From Hydrogenophaga sp. (GTDB lineage Bacteria > Pseudomonadota > Gammaproteobacteria > Burkholderiales > Burkholderiaceae_C): a stretch of DNA of 64,000 nucleotides. The position numbers were made by a program, and so were the translations under genes. Under the pieces are notes generated by a model. That model saw only the letters and a list, made by a program, of their open reading frames with translations. It was not told the origin of the DNA and ran no database searches. Positions within the stretch are counted from its first letter, which is position 1. Each line of letters starts with the position of its first letter. The stretch covers positions 372,001 through 436,000 of the forward strand of contig NZ_JAUCZF010000002.1 in NCBI RefSeq assembly GCF_030373245.1, read 5' to 3'. Below, one piece after another: positions 7,428-16,273 of the stretch.

Positions 7428-9502
7428 CGCTTGGGCTCCCTGGGCCAGCCAAGTTGCTGGTACTCCGCCTGGAGTGTAGCCAGCGTGAGCGGGCTGTTGC
7501 GCGCGTAGCGTTGTGCTTCCAGGCGCAACAGCCAGTCGCTCAGGTTGTAGGCAAAGGCGGTGTCGCCCCAGTGCTGGCGCACGCGCTGCGCCAGGCCTCG
7601 GGGGGTGAGCGTTTCGTGGTCGGTGAGGCCCAGTCGCCGCAGGCGAGCGGCCGTGCGCCGCAGCAGGCGCAGCCAGGGGTCGTGCTGCTGGCGTTCCCAC
7701 AGCGTCCAGGTCGCGCCGGCCAGGCTCACCAGCACCACCACACCGATCAGCACATAGGCCAGGTCGGTCCAGCTCGGCGCCGAGAAGCCCAGGTTTTTGA
7801 GCAGGTTGAGCTGTTGGCCCTGGGTGTAGTTGAGAACCCACTGGTCCCAGCCGCTGTTGACCGCTTCCCACAGGTCGCGCAGCTGCGCCGCCAGGGTGGG
7901 GTTGAGGGTGCGCACCGCGCCGGCGAACAGGCCTTCAGGCGCGCTCAGCCGTTCCAGCGAGCCGGTGCGCCCCGGAGCCACGGCCGAGGTGGGGTCCACC
8001 CGCACCCAGCCCTGGCCCTGCAGCCAGACTTCGGTCCAGGCGTGGGCATCGCGCTGGCGCACCGTCCAGTAGCCGTCCACGCCGTTGAGCTCGCCCCCCT
8101 GGTAGCCGGTGACGATGCGCGCCGGGATGTCCATGGCGCGCATGAGAATCACGAAGCTGGAGGCGATGTGTTCGCAAAATCCCTCGCGGCGGTCGAACCA
8201 GAACTCGTCGGCCGTGTTGGCGCCGTAGACGCCGGGATCCAGCGTGTAGCTGTAGCCGCCGGTGCGCAGCCGATTCATCACCGCATCCACCAGCGCAGGT
8301 GCGTTTTGTGGCCCGGCACCGAACTCGCGGCGCAGGTCCTGGGCCAGCGCGAGGGTGCGCGGGTTGTAGCCGGGCGGCAGTTCCAGATGGTCTTGCAGGC
8401 CCACCACCTGCTCTGCGGGGCCGTGGCGAAACTGCGGGTAGCTCACCGCGTCGAAGCGCAGGCGTTCGCTCACCGGGCGGTCGGTGCGCCACTGCAGGTC
8501 GGCCGTCATGCGGGCCTCGCCACTGGGCAGGCGGGGTGCCTCGAGCGTGGCTTCGAGCATCAACAGCCAGGGACGCTGGTTGGGCTCCATCGTGATCTGG
8601 TAGCGCACCGGTTCGCCGGCCACCTGCAGGTTGGCCGGCAAGGCCATCTGCGCTGGAAAGCCCGATCGCAGGGGGCGCCATTCCACGCCGTCGAAGTCGC
8701 TGAGCACCGGGCCACGGAAATACAGCTGGGCTTGCGGCGGCGGGCGGCCTTCAAAGCGGACACGCAGCGCGGTGCGGTCGTCCAGCACCAGCTTGGCAAT
8801 CTCGCCCACCTTCATGGTGTTGGAGAGACCACTGCGCCCTGTCATGCCGTCGTCGGGCAGGCCCCAGAGCGGTGCCATGCGCGGAAACAGCAGAAACAGC
8901 ACCAGCATGATGGGCGCACCCAGCAGCGCCATACCGCCCGCGGTTCGGGCCGACTGCATCAACGGCGGGCGACCCACCGGCAGGTGGGCATTGACCAGCG
9001 CAGTCAACAGGCCCAGCAGCGCGATCAGGATGCCGGCCGCGGTCAGCAGCGACTGCGAATAGAAAAAGTGGGTCAGCAGGGCAAAAAAGGCGAGGAAGAA
9101 GATCACGAACGCGTCGCGCCGCGCGCGCAGCTCCAGCGTCTTGAGCGCGAGCAACACCACCACCAGCGTCACGCCCGCGTCGCGCCCGAGCAGCGTCTGG
9201 TGGGTGATCCAGGTGGCGACCAGCGTCACCACCAACAGGCCCAGCCGCAACCGCCAGCCGGGCAGCGGCTGATTGCGCAACGCCAGGCGCGCGCGCCAGA
9301 CCAGCACACCCGCTGTCAGCACACTGCACCACCAGGGGATGTGAGCCACCTGCATCACCACCACCCAGCCGATGACGGCGAGCAGAAACAAGGTGTCGCG
9401 CGTGTCTCGAGGCAGTGATTGGACTCCCGCGCTCCACCGCTGCGCTGGTCGGCGCCCTGCGCCGAAGTTACTCTTCAGCGAAGAAGAGGCCTTGGTCAAC
9501 AT
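7424..9502 (-). CDS. TgpA-type transmembrane transglutaminase (DUF3488 plus transglutaminase core)
   Basis: A 692-residue inner-membrane protein. About six helices (residues 36-210) form the DUF3488 region. The periplasmic transglutaminase-like domain follows, with the triad Cys443 (EGFCEHIAS), His487 (DAHAWTEVW) and Asp503 (VRVDPTSA). A last helix near residues 585-605 precedes a DUF4129-like cytosolic end. Pseudomonas aeruginosa TgpA, the best-known member, is essential and linked to the cell wall. It follows DUF58 and MoxR genes, the standard partners, after a 253-bp gap filled by two repeat copies. Confidence 0.93.
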   Translation of the reverse strand: MLTKASSSLKSNFGAGRRPAQRWSAGVQSLPRDTRDTLFLLAVIGWVVVMQVAHIPWWCSVLTAGVLVWRARLALRNQPLPGWRLRLGLLVVTLVATWITHQTLLGRDAGVTLVVVLLALKTLELRARRDAFVIFFLAFFALLTHFFYSQSLLTAAGILIALLGLLTALVNAHLPVGRPPLMQSARTAGGMALLGAPIMLVLFLLFPRMAPLWGLPDDGMTGRSGLSNTMKVGEIAKLVLDDRTALRVRFEGRPPPQAQLYFRGPVLSDFDGVEWRPLRSGFPAQMALPANLQVAGEPVRYQITMEPNQRPWLLMLEATLEAPRLPSGEARMTADLQWRTDRPVSERLRFDAVSYPQFRHGPAEQVVGLQDHLELPPGYNPRTLALAQDLRREFGAGPQNAPALVDAVMNRLRTGGYSYTLDPGVYGANTADEFWFDRREGFCEHIASSFVILMRAMDIPARIVTGYQGGELNGVDGYWTVRQRDAHAWTEVWLQGQGWVRVDPTSAVAPGRTGSLERLSAPEGLFAGAVRTLNPTLAAQLRDLWEAVNSGWDQWVLNYTQGQQLNLLKNLGFSAPSWTDLAYVLIGVVVLVSLAGATWTLWERQQHDPWLRLLRRTAARLRRLGLTDHETLTPRGLAQRVRQHWGDTAFAYNLSDWLLRLEAQRYARNSPLTLATLQAEYQQLGWPREPKR

Positions 9503-9539
9503 AGTGATCTCACCGCAGAGGGGAAGCCCCCCAGGGCAG

Positions 9540-9622
9540 CCGTGGAACCGGCTTCGCCGGGCAGCTGGTGTGGTTCCTCCTCCCGCAGGAGAGAGGGGAA
9601 AACGCGAAGCGGCACAGGGGGG
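9540..9622 (+). repeat. Dispersed GC-rich repeat, copy 1
   Basis: Contains the arm GGAACCGGCTTCGCCGGGC and the core GCGAAGCGGCACAGGGGGG. Both arms hold short inverted repeats (CCGGC/GCCGG). It fills the gap upstream of the transglutaminase gene. Confidence 0.8.
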
Positions 9623-9667
9623 TGAGCCCGACTGCCTCCGTAGCGCGTGCCCCACCCAGCACACACC

Positions 9668-9750
9668 GCAGAACCGGCTTGGCCGGGCAGCTGGTGTGGC
9701 CCCCCCTCCCGCAGGTGAGGGGGGAAGACGCGAAGCGGCGCAGGGGGGTG
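9668..9750 (+). repeat. Dispersed GC-rich repeat, copy 2
   Basis: A direct duplicate of copy 1 with the arm GAACCGGCTTGGCCGGGC and the exact core GCGAAGCGGCGCAGGGGGG. It ends six bases before the stop codon of the DUF58 gene. The two copies are 128 bp apart start to start. Confidence 0.85.
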
Positions 9751-9755
9751 CTTCT

Positions 9756-10775
9756 TCATACCCTCGCCAGCGCCTCCAGGCAGCGGTTGCGGTGGCTCAT
9801 CCCCTGGTCCGGCGAGATGACCTGGCCAGGCAGTCGCAGGCCGTAGTCCAGCCCCAGCCGCTCGGCCAGCAAGACCCAGGCGGTGAGCCGCGACAGGCGG
9901 GTTTCCAGGTCGTTGGCGCCGCACCGGGCGTGATCCAGCCAGAGTTGCTGGCGCTGGGCGTTCTGCGCTTCGCGGCTCACGAGCTGGTCACGCCCGCTGG
10001 CAAACGCTTGAGCCGCTTTTTTCCAGACCACTGCCTTGATCGGGTCGCCCCGGCGGTAGGCGCGCACGCCATCGAATTCACCCGTGCTCTGCGCCTGAGA
10101 CCCGCTGGCCTGGCCTCCCAGCGGCTCGCCGGGTGGCAGCGGCGGTGCGTGGGCTTCCGGCGCCGGGTAAATCAGCACCTGCGCCGCCGGCCGCCACACG
10201 GTCCAGACGCGGAAAGTGCCGAGCGGAAACAGGGTCTGGGCTGTGAGCGCTGGCAGGGCCAGCAGTCCGCGCCGCGGCGCCTGCCACGCCACCTGGATCA
10301 CCGAGCTGCCCTGGGCGGGCACGTCGATCCAGGCCAGGTGAGGCGCTTCGCTGCCGGTCGCCACCACGCCCAGACCGAGGCCATAGCGCGGTCGCTTGAG
10401 ATCGCTGCTGAGGCGAATGTCGAGCAACACCGGCTGGCCCGCGTGCACCGGTGCCGGCGGGCTCAGGTGAAGGGTGACGCCGCGCAGGTTGCCGTGGCAG
10501 ACGTGCATGCCCACCACTGCGCTGCCCGCCAGCAAGAAGGTGAGCAGGTAACCCAGGTTGAGCTGGTAATTGATGCTGCCCACCAGCAGCACCAACAGCG
10601 TGAACGCCAGCATCCAGCCCGGGCGGGTCGGCAGGATGTAGACGTTGCGCTGCGTCAGCGTCAGCGTGTCGGTGGCGGGTAGGCGGTTGTGGAACCACCG
10701 GCGCAGGCGAGTGCGTGCCAGCGCCAGCGGGTTGAAGCGGTGCCAGGAATACCGGGGTGCGGCGACGGCGTTCAA
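9756..10775 (-). CDS. DUF58 domain protein, partner of MoxR and TgpA
   Basis: A protein of about 339 residues with two adjacent membrane helices (after TLTQRNVYILPTRPGWM, about residues 55-100) and a long C-terminal part with the DUF58 signature FDGVRAYRRGDPIKAVVWK. The function is unknown; it always travels with MoxR-type ATPases and often with transglutaminases. An open frame extends to an ATG at 10883, but that extension runs through a copy of the dispersed repeat and is unlike homologues. I therefore prefer the TTG at 10775, which leaves a normal N-terminus. The start is uncertain; the gene is not. Confidence 0.85.
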   Translation of the reverse strand: MNAVAAPRYSWHRFNPLALARTRLRRWFHNRLPATDTLTLTQRNVYILPTRPGWMLAFTLLVLLVGSINYQLNLGYLLTFLLAGSAVVGMHVCHGNLRGVTLHLSPPAPVHAGQPVLLDIRLSSDLKRPRYGLGLGVVATGSEAPHLAWIDVPAQGSSVIQVAWQAPRRGLLALPALTAQTLFPLGTFRVWTVWRPAAQVLIYPAPEAHAPPLPPGEPLGGQASGSQAQSTGEFDGVRAYRRGDPIKAVVWKKAAQAFASGRDQLVSREAQNAQRQQLWLDHARCGANDLETRLSRLTAWVLLAERLGLDYGLRLPGQVISPDQGMSHRNRCLEALARV

Positions 10776-10851
10776 TGCGCAAACCTGAAGTGTTGCCTCG
10801 CCTTGGACGTCCACCACTTCGCCGGCGCGAAGCGCCCCCAGGCAAGACATG

Positions 10852-10923
10852 CCCTGGAACTGGCTTGGCCAGGCCACAGGCATCGCCCCCCTGAGCGGAT
10901 GACGGCGAAGCCGGCGCGGGGGG
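10852..10923 (+). repeat. Dispersed GC-rich repeat, copy 3 (divergent)
   Basis: Contains GGAACTGGCTTGGCCAGGCC, then CCCCC, then a variant core GACGGCGAAGCCGGCGCGGG. It lies between moxR and the DUF58 gene and overlaps the unlikely N-terminal extension of the latter. Confidence 0.65.
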
Positions 10924-10926
10924 AAT

Positions 10927-11847
10927 TCACGGCAACGGCACCGCTTCCAGCATCGCGCGCACCTGCTCCAGCGAGCCGCGGCCGGCGTCGGCCACCGGAA
11001 TCAGGCGGTGCGCCGTGGTCTGCGGCAGGATGGCGGCGATATCGTCCGGCGCCACGTAGTCGCGCCCGCTCAAAAACGCCTGCGCCTTGGCCGCGCGCAC
11101 CACCGCCAGCGCGGCGCGGGGCGACAGACCCTGGGCGAACCAGCGGCCCGAGCGGGTGGCGGCCACCAGGTCTTGCAGGTAGTCGATCACCGGCTCGGCG
11201 GTGTGCACCGTCGCCACCTGCTGCTGCAGCTGAGCGAGCGCTTCAACCGACAGCACCGGCGCGAGGCCATCGACCATATGACGACGGTCCTCGCCACGCA
11301 GCAACTCGCGCTCAGCGGCGCGGTCTGGGTAGCCCAGCGAGATCCGCATGTGAAAGCGGTCCAGCTGCGATTCGGGCAGGGCATAAGTGCCGAGCTGGTC
11401 GTGCGGGTTTTGCGTGGCGATGACAAAAAACGGCGTGGGCAGGGCGCGCGTTTCACCCTCGACCGTGACCTGCTTTTCTTCCATGGCTTCCAGCAAGGCA
11501 CTCTGGGTCTTGGGGCTGGCGCGGTTGATCTCGTCTGCCAGCAGCACCTGGGCAAACACCGGGCCTGGATGGAACACGAAGCCCTCGTGTCCGCGCTCGT
11601 AGACCGACACCCCGACCAGATCGCTGGGCATCAGATCGGCGGTGAACTGCACGCGCGAAAACTGCAGGCCAAAGGCGCGCGACAGCGCATGGGCCAAGGT
11701 GGTTTTGCCCACCCCCGGCACGTCCTCGATCAGCAGGTGCCCGCCTGCCAGCAGGCAGGCCACACAGTCGCTCACCTGGGCGTTTTTCCCCACAATGACC
11801 GTGTTAAGCTGATTCAGCAATTGTCGAATGTTGGTGTCTGCGAGCAT
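10927..11847 (-). CDS. MoxR family AAA+ ATPase
   Basis: A 306-residue AAA+ ATPase. Walker A is EDVPGVGKTTLAHAL (about residues 41-55), Walker B is VLLADEINRASPKTQ, and sensor 1 is FFVIATQNPHDQ. The family's C-terminal lid region with YVAPDDIAAILP is complete. MoxR proteins act as chaperone-like assembly factors for partner complexes that often contain von Willebrand or DUF58 proteins. It is the first gene of the minus-strand series moxR, DUF58, tgpA, mltB, M23. The HDAC-like gene starts divergently 27 bp away. Confidence 0.93.
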   Translation of the reverse strand: MLADTNIRQLLNQLNTVIVGKNAQVSDCVACLLAGGHLLIEDVPGVGKTTLAHALSRAFGLQFSRVQFTADLMPSDLVGVSVYERGHEGFVFHPGPVFAQVLLADEINRASPKTQSALLEAMEEKQVTVEGETRALPTPFFVIATQNPHDQLGTYALPESQLDRFHMRISLGYPDRAAERELLRGEDRRHMVDGLAPVLSVEALAQLQQQVATVHTAEPVIDYLQDLVAATRSGRWFAQGLSPRAALAVVRAAKAQAFLSGRDYVAPDDIAAILPQTTAHRLIPVADAGRGSLEQVRAMLEAVPLP

Positions 11848-11874
11848 GCCGCGAACCTTAACGGAAAAAGATTG

Positions 11875-12828
11875 ATGGGCCAGGCCACCGGTTATTTCAC
11901 CCACCCCGATTGCTGGCGCCACGAGATGGGCGCCGGGCACCCTGAATGCCCCGAGCGGCTGGATGCGATCCAGGACCGCCTGCTCATCACCGGGCTGGAC
12001 GCGGCGCTGGATCAGCGCGAAGCCACCCCGGCCTCGCTGGCCGACCTGGAGCTCGCACATGGTCGCATGCACCTGGCCTCCCTGAGGGGGCTTTCCGACG
12101 GACTTCGTGACGAAATCACGGCCGGCGGCCCCCAACACGCGCAGGTCGATCCCGACACGTCCATCAACATCCATTCCTGGGACGCGATCCTTGTGGCCGC
12201 TGGCGCGGCCATCGACGCCACCGACGCGGTGATGGCCGGCGAGGTGGCCAATGCGTTTTGCGCTGTGCGCCCTCCCGGGCACCATGCCACCCGCAACCAG
12301 GCCATGGGCTTTTGTTTCGTCAACAACGTGGCGGTGGCCGCGAAGTACGCGCTGGCGCGCTACGGTCTCAAGCGTGTGGCCATCATCGACTTCGATGTGC
12401 ACCACGGCAACGGCACCGAGGACATCGTGCAGGGTGACGAGCGCATCCTCATGTGCAGCTTTTACCAGCACCCGTTCTACCCGGCCTGGAACCACGCGCA
12501 GGGTCCCAACCTGGTGAATCTGCCTGTGCCCGCCTACACCAAGGGCATGGCTGTTCGCGAGCTGGCCGAATCGGTCTGGATGCCGCGCCTGGAGCAGCAC
12601 CAGCCCGAGATGGTCTTCATCAGCGCCGGTTTCGACGCCCACCGCGAAGACGACATGGGGCAGATGGCGCTGGTGGAAGAGGACTACACCTGGCTCACCC
12701 AGCGCATCAAGGACATCGCGTTGAAACATGCGCAAGGCCGCATCGTGAGCTGCCTGGAGGGCGGTTATGCCCTGAGTGCGCTGGCGCGCAGCGTGGAGGC
12801 CCATTTGCGGGTGCTGGCCGATGTCTGA
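11875..12828 (+). CDS. Histone deacetylase family protein (acetylpolyamine/acetoin-utilisation type hydrolase)
   Basis: A 317-residue zinc-dependent deacetylase of the class II HDAC/acetylpolyamine amidohydrolase group. The catalytic pair His136-His137 (PPGHHATRN) and the zinc ligands Asp174 and His176 (DFDVHHGNG) and Asp254 (SAGFDAHRED) are all present, so it should be active. Bacterial members remove acetyl groups from polyamines, other small amines or lysines; the substrate cannot be read from the sequence. The ATG at 11875 follows a GGAAAAAG stretch. The downstream crotonase gene overlaps it by 8 bp. Confidence 0.92.
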   Translation: MGQATGYFTHPDCWRHEMGAGHPECPERLDAIQDRLLITGLDAALDQREATPASLADLELAHGRMHLASLRGLSDGLRDEITAGGPQHAQVDPDTSINIHSWDAILVAAGAAIDATDAVMAGEVANAFCAVRPPGHHATRNQAMGFCFVNNVAVAAKYALARYGLKRVAIIDFDVHHGNGTEDIVQGDERILMCSFYQHPFYPAWNHAQGPNLVNLPVPAYTKGMAVRELAESVWMPRLEQHQPEMVFISAGFDAHREDDMGQMALVEEDYTWLTQRIKDIALKHAQGRIVSCLEGGYALSALARSVEAHLRVLADV

Positions 12829-13609
12829 AGCCGTCAGCTCACCGCTGCGCCACACGCACGATGCGCGCGGCGTGCACACGCTCACGCTGGCTGCGCCGCG
12901 CAGCTTCAACGTTCTGTCCGAAGCCATGCTGGCGGCCTTGCAGGCGGCCATCGACGCCATTGCAGCCGATTCGAAGGCGCGGGTGGTGGTGATCGCTGCC
13001 GAGGGCCGGGCTTTTTGCGCTGGCCACGACCTCAAGGAAATGAAGGCGCAGCCGCAGCTGGCTTATTACCAGGCGCTGTTTGCGCGCTGCTCGCGGCTCA
13101 TGTTGTCGATCCGCGCGCTGGAGCTCCCGGTGATCGCGCGCGTGCAAGGTCTGGCCACGGCCGCAGGCTGCCAGCTGGTGGCGCAATGCGACCTGGCGGT
13201 GGCGGTCGAGAGCGCCACCTTTGGTGTCAACGGCATTGACGTGGGCCTGTTCTGCGCCACACCCGGCGTGGCCCTGTCGCGCAACATCCTGCCCAAACAG
13301 GCGATGGAAATGCTGCTCACGGGTGACTTCATCACCGCGGCGGAAGCGAAGGCACGCGGTCTGGTGAACCGCGTGGTGAGCGCCGAGCTGCTCGATGCCG
13401 AGATGGCGGCGCTGGTGGAGCGCATCCTGCAAAAGCCGCGCGAGGCCATTGCGCTGGGCAAGACCCTGTTCTACCGCCAGCTCGAAACCGGTCTGGCCTC
13501 GGCCTACCAGCTCGCGGGGCAGACCATGGCCTGCAACATGGCCGGCGAGGTGGCGCAGGAAGGCGTGCAGGCCTTCATCGACAAGCGCGCACCGAGCTGG
13601 CGCGGCTGA
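12821..13609 (+). CDS. Enoyl-CoA hydratase/isomerase family protein lacking both hydratase glutamates
   Basis: A 262-residue crotonase-fold protein. The oxyanion-hole segments are visible (AFCAGHDL near residue 66 and GLATAAGCQLVAQCD near residue 112). The two acid/base glutamates of classical hydratases are replaced: Gln118 stands at the first position and Gly138 at the second (FGVNGIDVG). GLFCATPGVALSR is typical of the ECHDC3-like branch. It is therefore unlikely to be a simple enoyl-CoA hydratase; isomerase, hydrolase or other CoA chemistry is possible. Its ATG lies inside the end of the deacetylase gene, so the two are translated together. Confidence 0.88.
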   Translation: MSEAVSSPLRHTHDARGVHTLTLAAPRSFNVLSEAMLAALQAAIDAIAADSKARVVVIAAEGRAFCAGHDLKEMKAQPQLAYYQALFARCSRLMLSIRALELPVIARVQGLATAAGCQLVAQCDLAVAVESATFGVNGIDVGLFCATPGVALSRNILPKQAMEMLLTGDFITAAEAKARGLVNRVVSAELLDAEMAALVERILQKPREAIALGKTLFYRQLETGLASAYQLAGQTMACNMAGEVAQEGVQAFIDKRAPSWRG

Positions 13610-13656
13610 GGTCGGCCGACCTTCGACGCGTTTGCCCTTTTTGTTCTGACCTACCG

Positions 13657-14991
13657 ATGACGACGACCACCACCATCACGCCAGCGCCTACGTCCGGCGT
13701 GTCGGCTCCAATCGACGACTTTGGCCTGTGGCTCGACAGCTTTTTGCGACCCACCGTGTTGATCGAGGTGGCTGCACTGATCGCCTGCGTGCTGCTGGCC
13801 TGGGGTCTGTCGGCCGCTTTGCGGCAGGCGCTGGGGATGCGCGACGAGCGGCGTTCGGTGCTGTTCGGGCGTCGTCTGTTCGACGGCCTGCTGTTTCCCC
13901 TGTTGCTGCTGTTGCTGGGCTACCTGGCGCGAGCGCTGTTGCTGAAGTTTTTGCCCGTGGCCACCTTCAAGGTGGTGATCCCGGTGCTGATCGCGCTGGT
14001 GGTGATCCGCTTCGGCGTGAAGGTGTTGCAGCTGGCGTTTGCGTCGGCGCCGTGGGTGAAGGTGATGGAGCGCTCCATCTCCTGGCTGGCCTGGATCGCC
14101 ATGGTGCTGTGGGTCAGCGGCCTGCTGCCGGTGGTGCTGGCCGAACTGGATCAGATCACCTGGAAGATCGGTGGCTCACAGATCAGTGTGCGCACCCTGA
14201 TCGAAGGCGCGCTCACCGCGGTGGCGGTGCTGATCCTCGCGCTCTGGATCTCGGCCGCCATCGAAACCCGGTTGCTGCGCTCTGCTGTCGGAGGCGACCT
14301 TTCGCTGCGCAAGGCGGTGAGCAACGCTACGCGCGCCATGCTGATGTTCGTCGGCCTGATCATTGCGCTGTCGGCCGTGGGCATCGACCTCACCGCGCTC
14401 TCTGTCCTGGGCGGCGCCATCGGTGTGGGCATTGGTTTTGGCCTGCAAAAGCTGGCTTCCAACTACGTGAGTGGTTTCGTGATTTTGGCCGAGCGCAGCA
14501 TGCGCATTGGCGACAATGTGCGGGTCGACAATTTTGAAGGCCGCATCACGGACATCAATGCGCGCTACACCGTCATCCGCTCGCTGACAGGGCGAGAGTC
14601 CATCGTGCCCAACGAGCTCCTCATCATCAACCGGGTCGAGAACCTCTCGCTGGCCGACCCCAAGGTGTGGCAATCGACCGTGGTGTCGGTCGCTTACGAG
14701 AGCGATGTCGACGTGGTCACCCGGCTGCTGGAGGAGGCCGCCTTGTCGCAGGATCGCGTGCTCAAGGACCCCGGTCCCTCGGTGGCCTTGTCAGCCTTCG
14801 GCGCCGACGGCCTGGAGTTCACCCTGGGGTACTGGATCGCGGACCCGGAAAACGGTCAGCTCAACCTGCGCTCGCTGGTCAACCGCAGCATTCTGAAGTC
14901 GCTGCGGGACAACGGCATCGAGATTCCCTACCCGCAGCGCGTGCTGCACATGAAGCCGCCGCTGTCGCCGACCCCTTCTCCTACGACATGA
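13657..14991 (+). CDS. MscS-type mechanosensitive ion channel
   Basis: A 444-residue membrane protein with about six to seven helices. The pore helix and beta domain are the MscS signature: LSVLGGAIGVGIGFGLQKL, then NYVSGFVILAERSMRIGD, then GRITDINARYTVIRSLTGRE. The C-terminal alpha/beta vestibule ends with IEIPYPQRVLHM, also conserved. It opens under membrane tension to release solutes during osmotic downshock. The N-terminus is longer than in E. coli MscS, as in YbdG/YnaI-like types. Its end overlaps the end of the convergent dctM gene by 11 bp. Confidence 0.93.
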   Translation: MTTTTTITPAPTSGVSAPIDDFGLWLDSFLRPTVLIEVAALIACVLLAWGLSAALRQALGMRDERRSVLFGRRLFDGLLFPLLLLLLGYLARALLLKFLPVATFKVVIPVLIALVVIRFGVKVLQLAFASAPWVKVMERSISWLAWIAMVLWVSGLLPVVLAELDQITWKIGGSQISVRTLIEGALTAVAVLILALWISAAIETRLLRSAVGGDLSLRKAVSNATRAMLMFVGLIIALSAVGIDLTALSVLGGAIGVGIGFGLQKLASNYVSGFVILAERSMRIGDNVRVDNFEGRITDINARYTVIRSLTGRESIVPNELLIINRVENLSLADPKVWQSTVVSVAYESDVDVVTRLLEEAALSQDRVLKDPGPSVALSAFGADGLEFTLGYWIADPENGQLNLRSLVNRSILKSLRDNGIEIPYPQRVLHMKPPLSPTPSPTT

Positions 14992-16273
14992 AGCCTGGCA
15001 GCCACAGCGCGATGGCAGGGAACGCGATCAGGATGCCAAGCCGTCCGATGTCGGCCACCACAAAGGGCCAGACACCGCGGTAGATCGTGTTCAGTGAAAC
15101 CGTGGGCAGCAGCGAGCTGAGCACAAACAGGTTCAGCCCCACCGGCGGCGAAATCATGCCAATCTCCACGATGGTCACGATCAGGATGCCGAACCACACC
15201 GGATCAAAGCCCAGCGCGGTGATCACCGGGAAAAACACCGGAATGGTCAGCAGCACGATGGCCAGCTCTTCCATCACCATGCCCAGCGCGAGGTAGATGC
15301 CCATCATCATCACCACCACCATCACCGGGTTCGGGCTGAACTGCAGCACGAAGTCGCGCAGGTCGGCCGGCATGCTGGTGAAGTTGATGAAGCTGGTGAA
15401 GATCATTGCGCCGATCAGGATGGTGAACAGCATGGCGGTGGTTCGGGTGCTCTCCATCAGCACCTCCATCAGCAGCTTCGGTGTCAGCGTGCGTCGCGCC
15501 AGCGCAAAGAGAAAGGCACCTGCCGCACCCACGCCAGCGCCCTCGGTGGCGGTGAACACGCCGCCGTAGATGCCGCCGATGACCAGCACAAACAGCAGCG
15601 CCACGCCCCAGATGCCCTTGACCGCCGCCAGGCGCTGTCGCGCGGTGTACCGCTCGGCGGGCGGTCCGGCTTCGGGGTCGCGCCAGGTCACAAAAACCAC
15701 CGCCAGACACAGGCAGGTGATGGCCACCAGACCGGGGAGGATGCCGGCGATGAAGAGCCGACCGATGTCGGTCTCGGTGATGATGCCGTAGATCACCAGG
15801 ATGGTCGACGGCGGGATCAGGATGCCGAGTGTGCCACCCGAGGCGATGGCGCCGGTGGCCAGCGTGTCCTTGTAGCCGTGGGATTTCATCTGCGGGTAGG
15901 CCACGCGCGACATGGTGGCGGCGGTCGCAATCGATGAACCGCAGATCGAGCCAAAGCCACCCGAGGCGATGATGCTGGCCATGGCCAGGCCACCACGCCG
16001 GTGACCGACGAAAGCGTTGGCGGCGTTGAAAAGTTCGCGCGCCATGCCGGCACGGGCGACGAAGTTGCCCATGAGCACAAACAGCGGGATGACCGACAGC
16101 GTGTAGTGAAAGCCGGTCTCGAACACCACCTGGCTGGTGCTGGCGAAGGCCGGTTGCCAGCCCCGCATCAAGCCCAGGCCGACAATGCCCGCGATCGACA
16201 TCGCGATCGCCAGTGGGACCCGCAAAAAGGCGAGTGCAAACACCGCCAGGAAACCCAGCACCGCTTCGATCAT
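14981..16273 (-). CDS. TRAP transporter large permease (DctM)
   Basis: A 430-residue protein of the DctM family, with about 12 membrane helices, that drives sodium-coupled uptake of an organic acid. Family motifs include PLFVLMGNFVARAGMARELF near residue 60, SGGFGSICGSSIATAATMSRVAYP near residue 95 and LGILIPPSTILVIYGIITE near residue 148. Its ATG overlaps the stop of dctQ by 4 bp (ATGA). The substrate is not identifiable; DctP-type systems take C4-dicarboxylates, keto acids, sugar acids and others. Confidence 0.94.
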   Translation of the reverse strand: MIEAVLGFLAVFALAFLRVPLAIAMSIAGIVGLGLMRGWQPAFASTSQVVFETGFHYTLSVIPLFVLMGNFVARAGMARELFNAANAFVGHRRGGLAMASIIASGGFGSICGSSIATAATMSRVAYPQMKSHGYKDTLATGAIASGGTLGILIPPSTILVIYGIITETDIGRLFIAGILPGLVAITCLCLAVVFVTWRDPEAGPPAERYTARQRLAAVKGIWGVALLFVLVIGGIYGGVFTATEGAGVGAAGAFLFALARRTLTPKLLMEVLMESTRTTAMLFTILIGAMIFTSFINFTSMPADLRDFVLQFSPNPVMVVVMMMGIYLALGMVMEELAIVLLTIPVFFPVITALGFDPVWFGILIVTIVEIGMISPPVGLNLFVLSSLLPTVSLNTIYRGVWPFVVADIGRLGILIAFPAIALWLPGFMS

